Source: Thermopolyspora flexuosa
GTDB lineage: Bacteria > Actinomycetota > Actinomycetes > Streptosporangiales > Streptosporangiaceae
Assembly (NCBI RefSeq): GCF_006716785.1
Contig: NZ_VFPQ01000001.1
Coordinates: forward strand, 992,001 to 1,056,000
Length of the DNA: 64,000 nucleotides
Reading direction: 5' to 3'
Both the position numbers and the translations under genes were made by a program. Below, piece after piece: positions 8,615 through 16,358 of this stretch; positions within the stretch are counted from its first letter, which is position 1; the number at the start of each line of letters is the position of its first letter. The notes beneath the pieces are model-generated. The model was not told the DNA's origin, ran no database searches, and was given only the letters and a program-made list of their open reading frames with translations.

Positions 8615-8650
8615 GCCCTGACCAGGGCGGCGAGCAGGGCCGAAGGTCCC
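8615..8650 (+). promoter_or_regulatory. paired DosR/DevR-like boxes upstream of Usp-Usp-CBS
   Basis: GCCCTGACCAGGGC (8615-8628, dyad but degenerate) and GGGCCGAAGGTCCC (8637-8650) have centres 22 bp apart. The nearer one is about 104 nt before the Usp ATG at 8748. Confidence 0.7.
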
Positions 8651-8747
8651 TGCCGGGCCGGGTCTCGCGCCCCTGCACGCGGCGCTCCCCGCGTCGGAGG
8701 CTGAAGGTGCGGACAGGTTCCGCGGCACCGGACGCGAGGAGGAGATC

Positions 8748-9659
8748 ATGGCCCGGACGGACGACACCCCACCGGTCGTGGTCGGGTACGACGGCTCCAA
8801 GGCGGCCCAGCGGGCCTTGCGCTGGGCCGTCGACGAGGCGCGCCGCCGCTGGACCTCGCTGGTCATCTGCCACGCCTGGCACTGGCCGTACCCGGCGCGG
8901 CCGAGCGACCCGGCCATCCTGGAGACCTTCGAGGTCCTCGCCCGGGGCGTGCTCGACCAGGGCGTGCGGATCGCCACCGGGCTCGCCCCGACGCTGCCGG
9001 TGCACCCCCGGCTGATCGCCGGCGGCCCGTCCGCGGCACTGGTGAGCGAGTCGCACACCGCCCGGCTCGTCGTCGTCGGCAACCGGGGCCTGGGCGGCTT
9101 CACCGACCTGCACCTCGGCTCGGCCGCGGTGCAGGTCCCGGCGTACTCCGCCTGCCCGGTGGTCGTCGTCGGCCGCCCCGAGCCCGGCGCCCGCACCACC
9201 TCCGGCCTCGTGGTGGTCGGCGTGGACGGGTCGCCCGCGGGGGAGGCGGCGATGGGCTTCGCCGCCGAGGAGGCCGCGATCCGGGACGGCAGGCTGCACG
9301 CGGTGTTCTGCTGGTGGCCCCCCGAGGCCGAGGTCGAGGCGATGGAGGCGGCGGGGCCGCTCGACGCGGACGCCGAGGCGCTGCGGCGCCGGGCCGTGAC
9401 CCGCTTCCACGAGACGGTCGCGGTGTGGAGCGAGAAGTACCCCGACCTGCGGGTCGAGACCTCCGTGCTGGACCGCCCGCCCCGCCAGGCGCTGCGCGAG
9501 GCCGCGGAGCACGCCGAGCTGCTCGTGGTCGGCGCCCGGGGCCTGGTCGAGACGCACGGCCTGCCGCTGGGGCCGGTGACCCAGTCGATGCTGCACCACG
9601 CCCCGTGCCCGGTCGCGGTCGTACCCGAGCCCCTCGCCCACCGGCCCGCATCCCGATGA
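8748..9659 (+). CDS. tandem universal stress protein
   Basis: A protein of 303 residues with two Usp domains (about 6-145 and 155-300). The first half has an intact nucleotide signature (GNRGLGGFTDLHLGS). The second is altered (GARGLVETHGLPLGP), suggesting one ATP per monomer. Strong GGAGGAG 5 nt before ATG 8748. It is followed after 28 nt by a second tandem Usp and then a CBS protein that overlaps it, giving a three-gene unit driven from the double box upstream. Its role is stress survival or metabolic braking, as for Rv2623-type proteins; no catalytic activity is implied. Confidence 0.87.
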   Translation: MARTDDTPPVVVGYDGSKAAQRALRWAVDEARRRWTSLVICHAWHWPYPARPSDPAILETFEVLARGVLDQGVRIATGLAPTLPVHPRLIAGGPSAALVSESHTARLVVVGNRGLGGFTDLHLGSAAVQVPAYSACPVVVVGRPEPGARTTSGLVVVGVDGSPAGEAAMGFAAEEAAIRDGRLHAVFCWWPPEAEVEAMEAAGPLDADAEALRRRAVTRFHETVAVWSEKYPDLRVETSVLDRPPRQALREAAEHAELLVVGARGLVETHGLPLGPVTQSMLHHAPCPVAVVPEPLAHRPASR

Positions 9660-9687
9660 CCGGTTCCGTCGACGAAGGAGAGGCATC

Positions 9688-10539
9688 ATGTCCGAGTCCA
9701 CCACCAAGTTCGTGATCGTCGGCTACGACGGCTCCGAGGGCGCGAACCGGGCGCTGGAGTGGGCGGCCGACGACGCCGCCCGCCGCGGGGTACCGCTGCG
9801 CATCGTGCACGTGCTCGCGCCCTGGCCGTACGACATCCCCAGATACGCGCCCGACGTGTTCGAGGACGGCGCGGGCCGCATGCTCTCCCAGGCCGAGGAG
9901 ACCGCGCGCAAGCGCCACCCCGAACTCGAGGTGAGCACCCAGGTGATCAGCGGGCAGCCCGCCAAGGTGCTGCGCGAGCAGGCAGGCGCAGAGGCGACCG
10001 TGGTGCTCGGCAGCCGCGGCCTCGGCGGCTTCGCCGGCGCGCTGCTCGGCTCGGTGAGCACGCACGTCGCCACGCACGCGCACGGCCCGGTCGTCGTGGT
10101 ACGGCCACGCGAGGGCACCGCCCGCAACGAGATCGTGGTCGGCGTGGACGACTCGCCGGAGAGCGAGCCGGCCCTCGCCTACGCGTTCGAGCAGGCCAAC
10201 CTGCGCGGCGCCACGGTGCGGGCGATCCACGCCTGGCAGCTTCCGCTCAACGCGTACGCCCCGGAGATCACCTACGACCTGGACGAGATCCGCAAGGCCC
10301 AGCAGCAGGTGATCACCGACAGGCTCGCCGCGCTGCGGGAGCGGTACCCGAACGTGGCGGTGAGCGAGGAGACCCCGAGCGCGCACCCGGCCAACGCGCT
10401 GATCGACGCGTCCTCCTCGGCCGACCTGGTCGTGGTGGGCTCGCGCGGCATGGGCGCGCTCGGCTCGATCCTGCTCGGCTCGGTCAGCCGCGCGGTCCTG
10501 CACCACGCGCACTGCCCGGTGGCGGTGGTGCGGTCATGA
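9688..10539 (+). CDS. tandem universal stress protein
   Basis: A protein of 283 residues. Both Usp halves keep the full G-x2-G-x9-G-S ATP signature (GSRGLGGFAGALLGS and GSRGMGALGSILLGS) and the CPVAVV-type last strand, so this is the best candidate ATP-binding Usp in the window. AAGGAGAGG precedes ATG 9688. The stop codon overlaps the ATG of the CBS-domain gene (ATGA), indicating translational coupling. The arrangement recalls the Rv2624c-Rv2626c neighbourhood of the DosR regulon, where Usp and CBS proteins are adjacent. Confidence 0.9.
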   Translation: MSESTTKFVIVGYDGSEGANRALEWAADDAARRGVPLRIVHVLAPWPYDIPRYAPDVFEDGAGRMLSQAEETARKRHPELEVSTQVISGQPAKVLREQAGAEATVVLGSRGLGGFAGALLGSVSTHVATHAHGPVVVVRPREGTARNEIVVGVDDSPESEPALAYAFEQANLRGATVRAIHAWQLPLNAYAPEITYDLDEIRKAQQQVITDRLAALRERYPNVAVSEETPSAHPANALIDASSSADLVVVGSRGMGALGSILLGSVSRAVLHHAHCPVAVVRS

Positions 10540-11036
10540 CGACGTACCGCTACGACCTGGACAGGCTCACCGCGGGCGACGTGATGAGCCGCGTGCTCGT
10601 CACCGTCGAGCCCACCGAGAGCCCGCTGCTGGCGTGGGAGCTGATGCGCCGCTCCGAGGTACGGCACCTGCCCGTGGTGGACCGCGAGGGCAAGGTGGAG
10701 GGCGTGCTCAGCCGGGAGATGCTCGCCGCCCGCTGGGGCGGCGGCGGCCCGGACGAGCTCAACCGCCGGCCCGTGGGCGAGCTGCTCGCCCTCGAACGCC
10801 GCCCCCGGGTGTGCGTGGACACCCCGGTGCCGCAGGTCGCCGCGACCATGCTCGACGCCCACTGCGACGCGGTGCCGGTGGTCGCCGAGGACGGCACGCT
10901 GCTCGGCCTGATCACCAGCGTCGACCTGCTCGCCGTACTCGCCGGACGGCCGCCCAAGGAGCGCGTGGGCCCCGACATCACCCCCGCCCTGTTCCGCATG
11001 GAGCCGGTCCTCCATCCGCCTGGATCGGGGCGGTGA
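10536..11036 (+). CDS. two-CBS-domain protein (Hrp1-like)
   Basis: A protein of 166 residues with two CBS motifs: residues about 9-60 (AGDVMSRVLVTVEPTE...VRHLPVVDREGKVEGVLS) and 80-140 (PVPQVAATMLDAHCDAVPVV...LLGLITSVDLL). CBS pairs bind adenosyl ligands and report energy status; Hrp1 (Rv2626c) is a strongly hypoxia-induced relative in M. tuberculosis. The ATG at 10536 overlaps the stop of the upstream Usp by 4 nt. No fused effector domain is present, so it probably acts by binding a partner or as a ligand reservoir. A sigma-factor gene begins 54 nt downstream. Confidence 0.82.
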   Translation: MTTYRYDLDRLTAGDVMSRVLVTVEPTESPLLAWELMRRSEVRHLPVVDREGKVEGVLSREMLAARWGGGGPDELNRRPVGELLALERRPRVCVDTPVPQVAATMLDAHCDAVPVVAEDGTLLGLITSVDLLAVLAGRPPKERVGPDITPALFRMEPVLHPPGSGR

Positions 11037-11090
11037 CGCGGCCGGTACGGCCGCAGGCAGGGCGTGCGGACGTGCGTGGAAGGGGAGGAG

Positions 11091-12032
11091 ATGGCACAAG
11101 GGGGTGCCGACGCCGGGCAGCTCCTGGACGCTGAGGAGACCGACCTGCTCGGCCGCTACCTGCGGGAGATCGGCGCCACGCCGCTGCTCACCGCGGAGCA
11201 GGAGGTGGAGCTCGCCAAGCGGATCGAGGCCGGGGTGTACGCCGAGCATCTGCTCGAGACCGAACCCGGCCTCGACCCGGAGCGGGCCGAGGAGCTGCGC
11301 CTGGTGGCCCGGGACGGCCGGCTCGCCAGGGACCACATGATCCGCGCCAACCTGCGGCTCGTGGTCTCGGTGGCGCGGCGCTACCACCAGGGCGAGCTGT
11401 CGCTGCTGGATCTGATCCAGGAGGGCAACCTCGGCCTCATCCGGGCGGTGCAGAAGTTCGACCACACCCGGGGCTACAAGTTCTCCACGTACGCGATGTG
11501 GTGGATCCGGCAGGCGATCGAGCGCGGCCTGGCCCAGAAGGGCCGTGCCGTACGGTTGCCGATGCACGTCTGGGAGGACGTCTGCCGGGTCAACCGCATC
11601 GAGCGCGACCTTGCCCTACGACTGGGCCGCGAGCCCACGCTGGAGGAACTGGCCCGCGAGTCCGGCAGCAGCGTCCGCAAGGCCGCCGAGCTCAAACGCC
11701 TCGCCCAGCGCTCGGTCAGCCTCGACACCCCGGTCGGCGACGACGGCGACGCCAGCCTCGGCGACGTGTTGTGGGACGGCGACGAGTCCCCCGCCGAGGG
11801 CCAGGTCGAGTTCACCCTCCAGCTCGCCGAGGTACGCCAGCTCCTGCGCACCCTCCCGGCCCGCGAGGCCCAGATCCTCCGCTGGCGCTACGGCCTCGAC
11901 AACGGCTCCCCCTGCACCCTCCAGCAGGTCGGCGACCGCCTCGGCATCACCCGCGAACGCGTCCGCCAGCTCGAGAGCAAGGCCCTCAACCGCCTCCGCG
12001 ACCCCAAACTCCTCGGCACCCTCGCCTCCTGA
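11091..12032 (+). CDS. group 2 RNA polymerase sigma factor (SigB/HrdD type)
   Basis: A sigma-70 family protein of 313 residues. It shows region 1.2 (DLLGRYLREIGATPLLTAEQE), region 2 (HMIRANLRLVVSVARRYHQ, LIQEGNLGLIRAV, KFSTYAMWWIRQAI), region 3 and region 4 (TLQQVGDRLGITRERVRQLE). It lacks region 1.1, as in non-essential group 2 factors used in stationary phase or stress. ATG 11091 is preceded by AGGGGAGGAG; an upstream in-frame ATG at 11064 lacks this. It follows the Usp-CBS unit by 54 nt and may be read through from the DosR-like boxes, linking the dormancy response to a promoter-recognition change. A broken copy of its region 2 lies at 15684-15761. Confidence 0.9.
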   Translation: MAQGGADAGQLLDAEETDLLGRYLREIGATPLLTAEQEVELAKRIEAGVYAEHLLETEPGLDPERAEELRLVARDGRLARDHMIRANLRLVVSVARRYHQGELSLLDLIQEGNLGLIRAVQKFDHTRGYKFSTYAMWWIRQAIERGLAQKGRAVRLPMHVWEDVCRVNRIERDLALRLGREPTLEELARESGSSVRKAAELKRLAQRSVSLDTPVGDDGDASLGDVLWDGDESPAEGQVEFTLQLAEVRQLLRTLPAREAQILRWRYGLDNGSPCTLQQVGDRLGITRERVRQLESKALNRLRDPKLLGTLAS

Positions 12033-12487
12033 CCGCTCTCGCCAGAGCTGCCGCCTCGCCGTACGGCCGGGTGAATCAGGGGGCCTTGCCAAACCCCATT
12101 GCTCAGACTCGGGTGCCGCGTGTCGGCCGCCTCGTGTCGTCGCCCCACCACGACGGTGACCGCGCCAGGCCGGGAGCTTCACCCGGACGCCGCCCGCGAG
12201 CCGAGCGCCGGCTCAGGCCTCGGACCCGTTACATCAGAGCAAACAGGGCGATCTGGCGAAAACGTGTTTTAAAGCGAAACTTGATATTTGGGACGGTCGT
12301 CCACGAGTGTTTTCGGGCGGATGCAGATAACGGATCAAGTTGTGCGAGGTCTCTCGTAGTTCACCTCGTCTGAGAGGTTTTAACTGTGGAAGCGCCTGCT
12401 TGATGTCCTGACGGGATCGGTACCACTCGTGCTTCGCCGCCCGGCGGCTCTGCTCGCAATGGCGCAAATGCGGATTTCTGCTGCATT
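12033..12487. other. gene-free stretch marking a compositional boundary
   Basis: 455 bp without a supportable gene, DosR-like box or hairpin. From about 12230 the G+C content falls visibly compared with the preceding genes. This is the left edge of the WXG100/RDD segment, consistent with inserted DNA. Confidence 0.5.
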
Positions 12488-12517
12488 GTGCAAATGAGAG
12501 GCTATACGCTCCATGCG

Positions 12518-13465
12518 ATGAGCCTCGTCGGTATGAAACCTGATCAAGCTCGCAACCTGGCGGCGGCCGTAGAGGTCATGGGCGGCGCTCTTGCGGTCCA
12601 GGGTTCGTTGATCCGCCGCATTCTTGAACGCTGGGACGGCGACTCCAGCCGCGTCGCGACCTTTCCGGCGCGTGCCTCATGGGCCGGAGACCAGGCCAAG
12701 GACATCCGGCGCCGCGTCGGCATCCTGGAGCAGGACCCGGAAGGCATGCTGCTGTTCGCCAACCTCACCGGGGTCATCGATCTCTGGGAGCGTTACAAGG
12801 AGCAGGTCAAATCGGTGACGACGCCGCTCAAGGTGTTTCCGATCATGAGCGGCGTGGAGGCCGCGATCCAGCTCCAGCAACGGTGGGCGCAGGGAAGGAA
12901 CGTCGCCGCGGCGCGTGCCGTCTACGAGATCCGGCGCTACATGGGTGCCCTGCCCGGCAATCGCAAGCTCACCGAGCTGATCGCCGAGGTGCTGAAGGCA
13001 CGCAGGATCGAGGACCTTTACAAACAGCCGTGGAAGTGGCAGAAGACGCTTGGCGCGGTCATGCGCCGGTTGCGTATTCCGGGAGCTCAGCTGGTGACCA
13101 AGAACCCTCCCGGTATGGGTGTGATCTCGCGGATTACGCTGCCGGCGGCCGTCGTCACCGGTGCCAAGGAGGTCATTCGTCCCACTCACGACGGTGCGCA
13201 GGGCTGGGTGGACCGTGGCATGGGCGCGGTTCAGGCGGCAGGTGCCCTCGCAGTGCTGGGAGGCTCTGGGGTTGCGGCCGCGCTCGGAGCGTCGGCCGCC
13301 GTCGCCGGCGCGATCCCCTTGGTCGGATGGACCGCGCTCGCCGTGACCGGTGCCTACTTCATCGGCAGCTGGGCGTGGGACACCTGGGGCGATGACATCA
13401 AGGCGGGCGTGGGAAAGGCTCTGAACGGTGCGAAGAGCTTCGTGAAGAAGCTCAAATTTTGGTGA
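12518..13465 (+). CDS. putative WXG100-like N-terminus / hydrophobic C-terminus protein (type VII secretion associated?)
   Basis: About 315 residues. The N-terminal 90 residues are helical with a WAGDQAKDIRRRV segment, resembling the W-x-G turn of WXG100/LXG proteins. The C-terminal third is Ala/Gly-rich and hydrophobic (AAGALAVLGGSGVAAALG, then IPLVGWTALAVTGAYFIGSWAWD), ending in a basic tail FVKKLKFW. This looks like a secreted or membrane-inserting effector-like protein, not an enzyme. The start is uncertain: ATG 12518 is used, ATG 12494 or GTG 12488 are possible, and none has a convincing ribosome site. An RDD membrane-protein gene follows after 34 nt. Function is unknown; the type VII link is inferred from the WXG100 neighbour at 14739. 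Confidence 0.55.
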   Translation: MSLVGMKPDQARNLAAAVEVMGGALAVQGSLIRRILERWDGDSSRVATFPARASWAGDQAKDIRRRVGILEQDPEGMLLFANLTGVIDLWERYKEQVKSVTTPLKVFPIMSGVEAAIQLQQRWAQGRNVAAARAVYEIRRYMGALPGNRKLTELIAEVLKARRIEDLYKQPWKWQKTLGAVMRRLRIPGAQLVTKNPPGMGVISRITLPAAVVTGAKEVIRPTHDGAQGWVDRGMGAVQAAGALAVLGGSGVAAALGASAAVAGAIPLVGWTALAVTGAYFIGSWAWDTWGDDIKAGVGKALNGAKSFVKKLKFW

Positions 13466-13499
13466 GCGACCCCCGGTTTGCGAGACGTGGAGGTATGCG

Positions 13500-13925
13500 A
13501 TGGCGCCTACCGAGGTTCCGCCGCTGGCGAGTAGTAACCGGCGCATCATCCCCATCTGGACGGATGGTCCGCTCGCTCTGTTCGCCGGGTCCGTGGGCGC
13601 CGTACTGTTCGGCCGAATCCTCCATGAATGGGTGGCCTTCGCCTGCACGTTGCTGCTGTGGTCCTTTTGCAACCATGTGCTTCTCACAGTCGCCGTCGGA
13701 GGCAGCATCGGCAAGCTGATCGGCGGCCTCCGCCTCATCCGTACGGCCGACCTTCGTAAGCCGACGTTCAGGCAGGCCGTCCATCGTTGGCTGTGGGGCT
13801 TCTTCTACATCCTGATCTCTCCTTTCCTGATGCTGACCGGCACCGATGTGGATCATCTGGATATTGCCGGACTTCGAATCGTGAGAAGGGCCGATCTTCG
13901 CCGGATAAGGTCTGATCGTTCGTGA
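13500..13925 (+). CDS. RDD-family membrane protein, copy 1
   Basis: A protein of 141 residues with three likely membrane segments (about 24-45, 47-70 and 98-118) and the RDD pattern GKLIGGLRLIRTADLRKPTFRQA. GTGGAGGT lies just before ATG 13500. RDD proteins are small integral membrane proteins, some implicated in Na+/H+ exchange; others are of unknown function and frequent near type VII secretion genes. A near-identical second copy is at 15126-15539. The stop overlaps the next GTG start by 4 nt. Confidence 0.75.
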   Translation: MAPTEVPPLASSNRRIIPIWTDGPLALFAGSVGAVLFGRILHEWVAFACTLLLWSFCNHVLLTVAVGGSIGKLIGGLRLIRTADLRKPTFRQAVHRWLWGFFYILISPFLMLTGTDVDHLDIAGLRIVRRADLRRIRSDRS

Positions 13926-14746
13926 GTACAAACCTCGACATATCGCTTGAGGAATTCCGCGCGCGGATAAGCGAGGCGCTGGCAGAGGGCGGGACACAGT
14001 CGCTGGTCCGGCTGACCGATGAGGAGCTGGCGGTCCTCGACCCGGAGGAGACCCTCGTACCCAAGCCCCATCTGGAGGCGATGACCCCCGAGCAGCGGGA
14101 ATGGAGCCTGGCCACGGCACTGCGCTCCCTGGTCGCGCGTGAGGCCGTGGAAATCCACAACACCGAGGAACTGAACAAGGCGTTGCACGGGGGTCCAGAG
14201 GTCCGCATCGACATGCACGTGCGCATGGACATCGACCTCGCGCTGACCCTTCGGCGGACGGCCGACCGCATGCTGGCCATCAAGCAGCACACCGCCGCGG
14301 GCACGGCCTACGCCTGCGTGCACGTCCACGACACGGACCTCATGCTCGTGGAGCGAATCACCGCCGGCGGCATGCACCTGTTCACGCTGGCGAACGACGC
14401 GGACGACGTGGTCAACCTCGTCCAACCCCTGCTGGATCCCTTGGGCGTGGCGGACCGGGACGGTGACATCCACCGGCTGGACCCCTCGGCGCTGGAGCCG
14501 GGGAAGGTGGGACCGCTCACCCGCGTGATCGACAATTCCCGCGTCGTCGGCGAACTCGTGCTGCTCAGCGATCCACCGGGCCAGATGATGACGACGTACG
14601 CCACCGACCGCGCCGTCTGGGCGGTGTTCGTGGAACAGCCCCACGCGCCGGACGGGATAACCGCCCGGCCGGTGAGCGCCGCCACGTTGTCCCGGCAGAT
14701 CGTCAAGATGCTGACGGCCGGCACCACGGAGGTACGCGATGGCTGA
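13922..14746 (+). CDS. hypothetical protein between RDD and WXG100 genes
   Basis: A soluble acidic protein of 274 residues, translationally coupled on both sides: GTG 13922 overlaps the RDD stop by 4 nt and its end overlaps the WXG100 start by 8 nt. The first 60 residues hold SLEEFRARISEALAEGG and LTDEELAVLDPEE. Residues 90-270 look like an alpha/beta fold with DIHRLDPSALEPGKVGPL. The size and position resemble EspG-like chaperones of type VII substrates, but no EspG signature can be seen, so this is only a hint. No signal peptide or membrane segment. Confidence 0.6.
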   Translation: MSTNLDISLEEFRARISEALAEGGTQSLVRLTDEELAVLDPEETLVPKPHLEAMTPEQREWSLATALRSLVAREAVEIHNTEELNKALHGGPEVRIDMHVRMDIDLALTLRRTADRMLAIKQHTAAGTAYACVHVHDTDLMLVERITAGGMHLFTLANDADDVVNLVQPLLDPLGVADRDGDIHRLDPSALEPGKVGPLTRVIDNSRVVGELVLLSDPPGQMMTTYATDRAVWAVFVEQPHAPDGITARPVSAATLSRQIVKMLTAGTTEVRDG

Positions 14747-15005
14747 CCGGTTGAGCGAATGCCAGGCGGACATGCGCATTCTCACCGACGCCGCCGACGA
14801 CATCGAGCGCACGCTGCGGGCGGTGGACGCGACCTGCAGCCCGGATACCTGGTCCGGGCCCGCCGGAGACCGCTTCCGCGAGGAGTGGGCCAAGCACCGG
14901 TCCGCCATCATGGCCGCCCTCGACGATGCCAGAGATCAGGTTCAGGCCATCACCGCGAGGGTGAAACGCGAGGAGGAACAGGCTCGCGCGGCGGCCACGA
15001 CCTGA
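14739..15005 (+). CDS. WXG100-family protein (ESAT-6-like)
   Basis: A protein of 88 residues with two predicted helices around the turn TWSGPAGDRFREEW (Trp-Ser-Gly, W-x-G) near residue 45. The length and mid-protein W-x-G are those of ESAT-6/CFP-10-like helical hairpins, substrates of type VII secretion. Charged C-terminal tail with KREEEQARAAA. It is coupled to the upstream gene by an 8-nt overlap. No EccC-type ATPase or other secretion core gene is in the window, so export would rely on machinery encoded elsewhere. Confidence 0.72.
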   Translation: MADRLSECQADMRILTDAADDIERTLRAVDATCSPDTWSGPAGDRFREEWAKHRSAIMAALDDARDQVQAITARVKREEEQARAAATT

Positions 15006-15125
15006 CCGTGCGGATGCGGAGGGCGTCCTCGCTGGGCCGAGGGAGCGAAAGGAGGGGAACCGAACAGCGCGAAGGCCGCGTCGATTCCGGTGAGCGACCC
15101 GGCCGTCGAGGCACAGCGGCATGCG

Positions 15126-15539
15126 ATGGCACCTGATGAGGTTCCTCCGCCGGCCGGCAGTAACCGGCGCATCATCCCCATCTGGACGGATGGTCCGCTC
15201 GCCCTGTTCGCCGGGTCCGTGGGCGCCGTACTGCTCGGCCGGACCCTCCACGAATGGGTGGCCTTCGCCTGCACGTTGCTGCTGTGGTCCTTTTGCAACC
15301 ATGTGCTTCTCACAGTCGCCGTCGGCGGCAGCATCGGCAAGCTGATCGGCGGCCTTCGCCTCATCCGTACGGCCGACCTTCGTAAGCCGACGTTCAGGCA
15401 GGCCGTCCGTCGTTGGTTGTGGGGCTTCTTCCACATCCTGATCTCTCCCTTCCTGATGCTGACCGGCACCGACCTGGATCATCTGGACATGGCAGGACTG
15501 CGAATCGTCAGAAGAGCCGATCTCCGCCGCAGGGACTGA
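15126..15539 (+). CDS. RDD-family membrane protein, copy 2
   Basis: 137 residues from ATG 15126, or 149 from GTG 15090; neither start has a strong ribosome site. The protein is nearly identical to copy 1 (13500-13925) from NRRIIPIWTDGPLALF to the C-terminal RIVRRADLRR. The same three membrane segments and GKLIGGLRLIRTADLRKPTF are present. Long runs of identical nucleotides show recent duplication or gene conversion. Flanked downstream by degenerate fragments (15602-15761), suggesting this copy sits at a recombination scar. Confidence 0.7.
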   Translation: MAPDEVPPPAGSNRRIIPIWTDGPLALFAGSVGAVLLGRTLHEWVAFACTLLLWSFCNHVLLTVAVGGSIGKLIGGLRLIRTADLRKPTFRQAVRRWLWGFFHILISPFLMLTGTDLDHLDMAGLRIVRRADLRRRD

Positions 15540-15601
15540 TCGTTCGCGGACACGACCGGGTGTTGAGCAAGTCGTGGGCGGGGACGACAGGGTGCCGGTG
15601 G

Positions 15602-15645
15602 GACACGGTGCGCTTCGCCGTATAGCGGTTCGCCGTGTCCTGCCG
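15602..15645 (+). repeat. imperfect copy of a gene tail (partner 16185-16229)
   Basis: GACACGGTGCGC followed by a short variable part, a stop codon and GGTTCGCCGTGTCCTGCCG recurs at 16185-16229 across the end of the 15837-16208 gene. The upstream copy therefore looks like the residual 3' end of a former duplicate of that gene. Confidence 0.55.
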
Positions 15646-15683
15646 AGGGTCGGCACCACAATCGGTCGGGGGATCGGACGGGC

Positions 15684-15761
15684 GTGGTGCTCCGGGACGG
15701 CGAGCTTGCCAATGGTCACATGATCCGCGCAAATCTGCGCATCGTGGTCTCGGTGGCCTGA
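15684..15761 (+). pseudogene. fragment of a sigma-70 gene (region 2)
   Basis: The frame reads VVLRDGELANGHMIRANLRI then VVSVA and a TGA. It is collinear with residues about 68-95 of the sigma factor at 11091-12032 (LVARDGRLARDHMIRANLRL then VVSVA). Only this block survives; both flanks are unrelated. It lies on the far side of the WXG100/RDD segment from the intact gene, as if an insertion or duplication broke a sigma-gene copy. Confidence 0.75.
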
Positions 15762-15836
15762 AAATGATCACATCCGGGCATGCCGCCTCGATGCCCTGTC
15801 GACCGATGCCGAGGCACGTATGGACTAGGAGGAACG

Positions 15837-16208
15837 ATGCCGCCGTCGATCGACGGTCGCCCGCTTCGCGAGTACCTCGACGAGGTCGTTCGCTGGCTCG
15901 ATCGGTACGATCTCCCGCCGACCGTCCACAGGCTCTACTTCGGCGAGCCGTACCTATGGGTCCTGATCGGCTTTGACAAGGACACGGAGAGACTGCGGAA
16001 CAGGGGGCTGCAGCACAGCGACACGATTCGTTGGTCGCCTTACCGTGGGTGGATCTGCTCCCGGACAGGACCTCTGCCGGTGCCGTACCTCGGTACTCCT
16101 GAGGACGTCGCGTTGGCCATCAAGGAGTGCGTCCTCGGCCTGCCGCCGACGACCTCGACCGAGGCGGAGGAATGGGAGAAGGCCGACACGGTGCGCGACG
16201 GCTTCTAG
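15837..16208 (+). CDS. hypothetical protein, DUF6292-like
   Basis: A protein of 123 residues. ATG 15837 has TAGGAGGA 6 nt upstream. The layout LREYLDEVVRWLDR at the N terminus, then RWSPYRGWICSRTGP followed by VPYLGTPEDVALAI resembles the small actinobacterial DUF6292-type proteins of unknown function (from memory of the pattern, not searched). No membrane segment or catalytic motif. Its 3' end and downstream bases are partly duplicated at 15602-15645. Confidence 0.6.
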   Translation: MPPSIDGRPLREYLDEVVRWLDRYDLPPTVHRLYFGEPYLWVLIGFDKDTERLRNRGLQHSDTIRWSPYRGWICSRTGPLPVPYLGTPEDVALAIKECVLGLPPTTSTEAEEWEKADTVRDGF

Positions 16209-16320
16209 TGGTTCGCCGGTGTCCTGCCGGACGCGGCATGAGGTGGAGCGGTTCCTTGCCACGTCGATCGACGGCGCCCGGCCGAAGGCGGCCGACGTGC
16301 GGACGGCCGAGGGCCCGCTC

Positions 16321-16350
16321 CGCGCCCGGCCAGGGTGTCGGCCGGGCGCG
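16321..16350. terminator. hairpin terminator between convergent units
   Basis: An 11-bp perfect stem CGCGCCCGGCC/GGCCGGGCGCG around an 8-nt loop lies 9 nt beyond the stop of the minus-strand oxidoreductase operon. There is no T tract. Confidence 0.6.
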
Positions 16351-16358
16351 GGGGATGG

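Larger units (their letters stand above)
13500..15539 (+). repeat. dispersed direct duplication of the RDD gene
   Basis: Bases 13500-13914 and 15126-15536 are a direct repeat with only scattered mismatches. The 1.2 kb between them holds the hypothetical and WXG100 genes, which are not duplicated. Homologous recombination between the copies could delete the intervening pair. Confidence 0.8.

Noticed and set aside
6293-9199. A very long minus-strand open frame antisense to phosphoketolase and Usp
   Set aside because: It is an antisense shadow of GC-rich coding DNA: His/Arg/Val/Glu-rich repeats without a fold, and the plus-strand genes have clear families and ribosome sites.
12234-12467. Minus-strand 77-residue frame in the gap after the sigma gene
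   Set aside because: No ribosome site or recognisable family; treated as non-coding boundary DNA.
13922-14746. EspG-type type VII chaperone
   Set aside because: Size and position fit, but no EspG motif is visible, so it is left as hypothetical.
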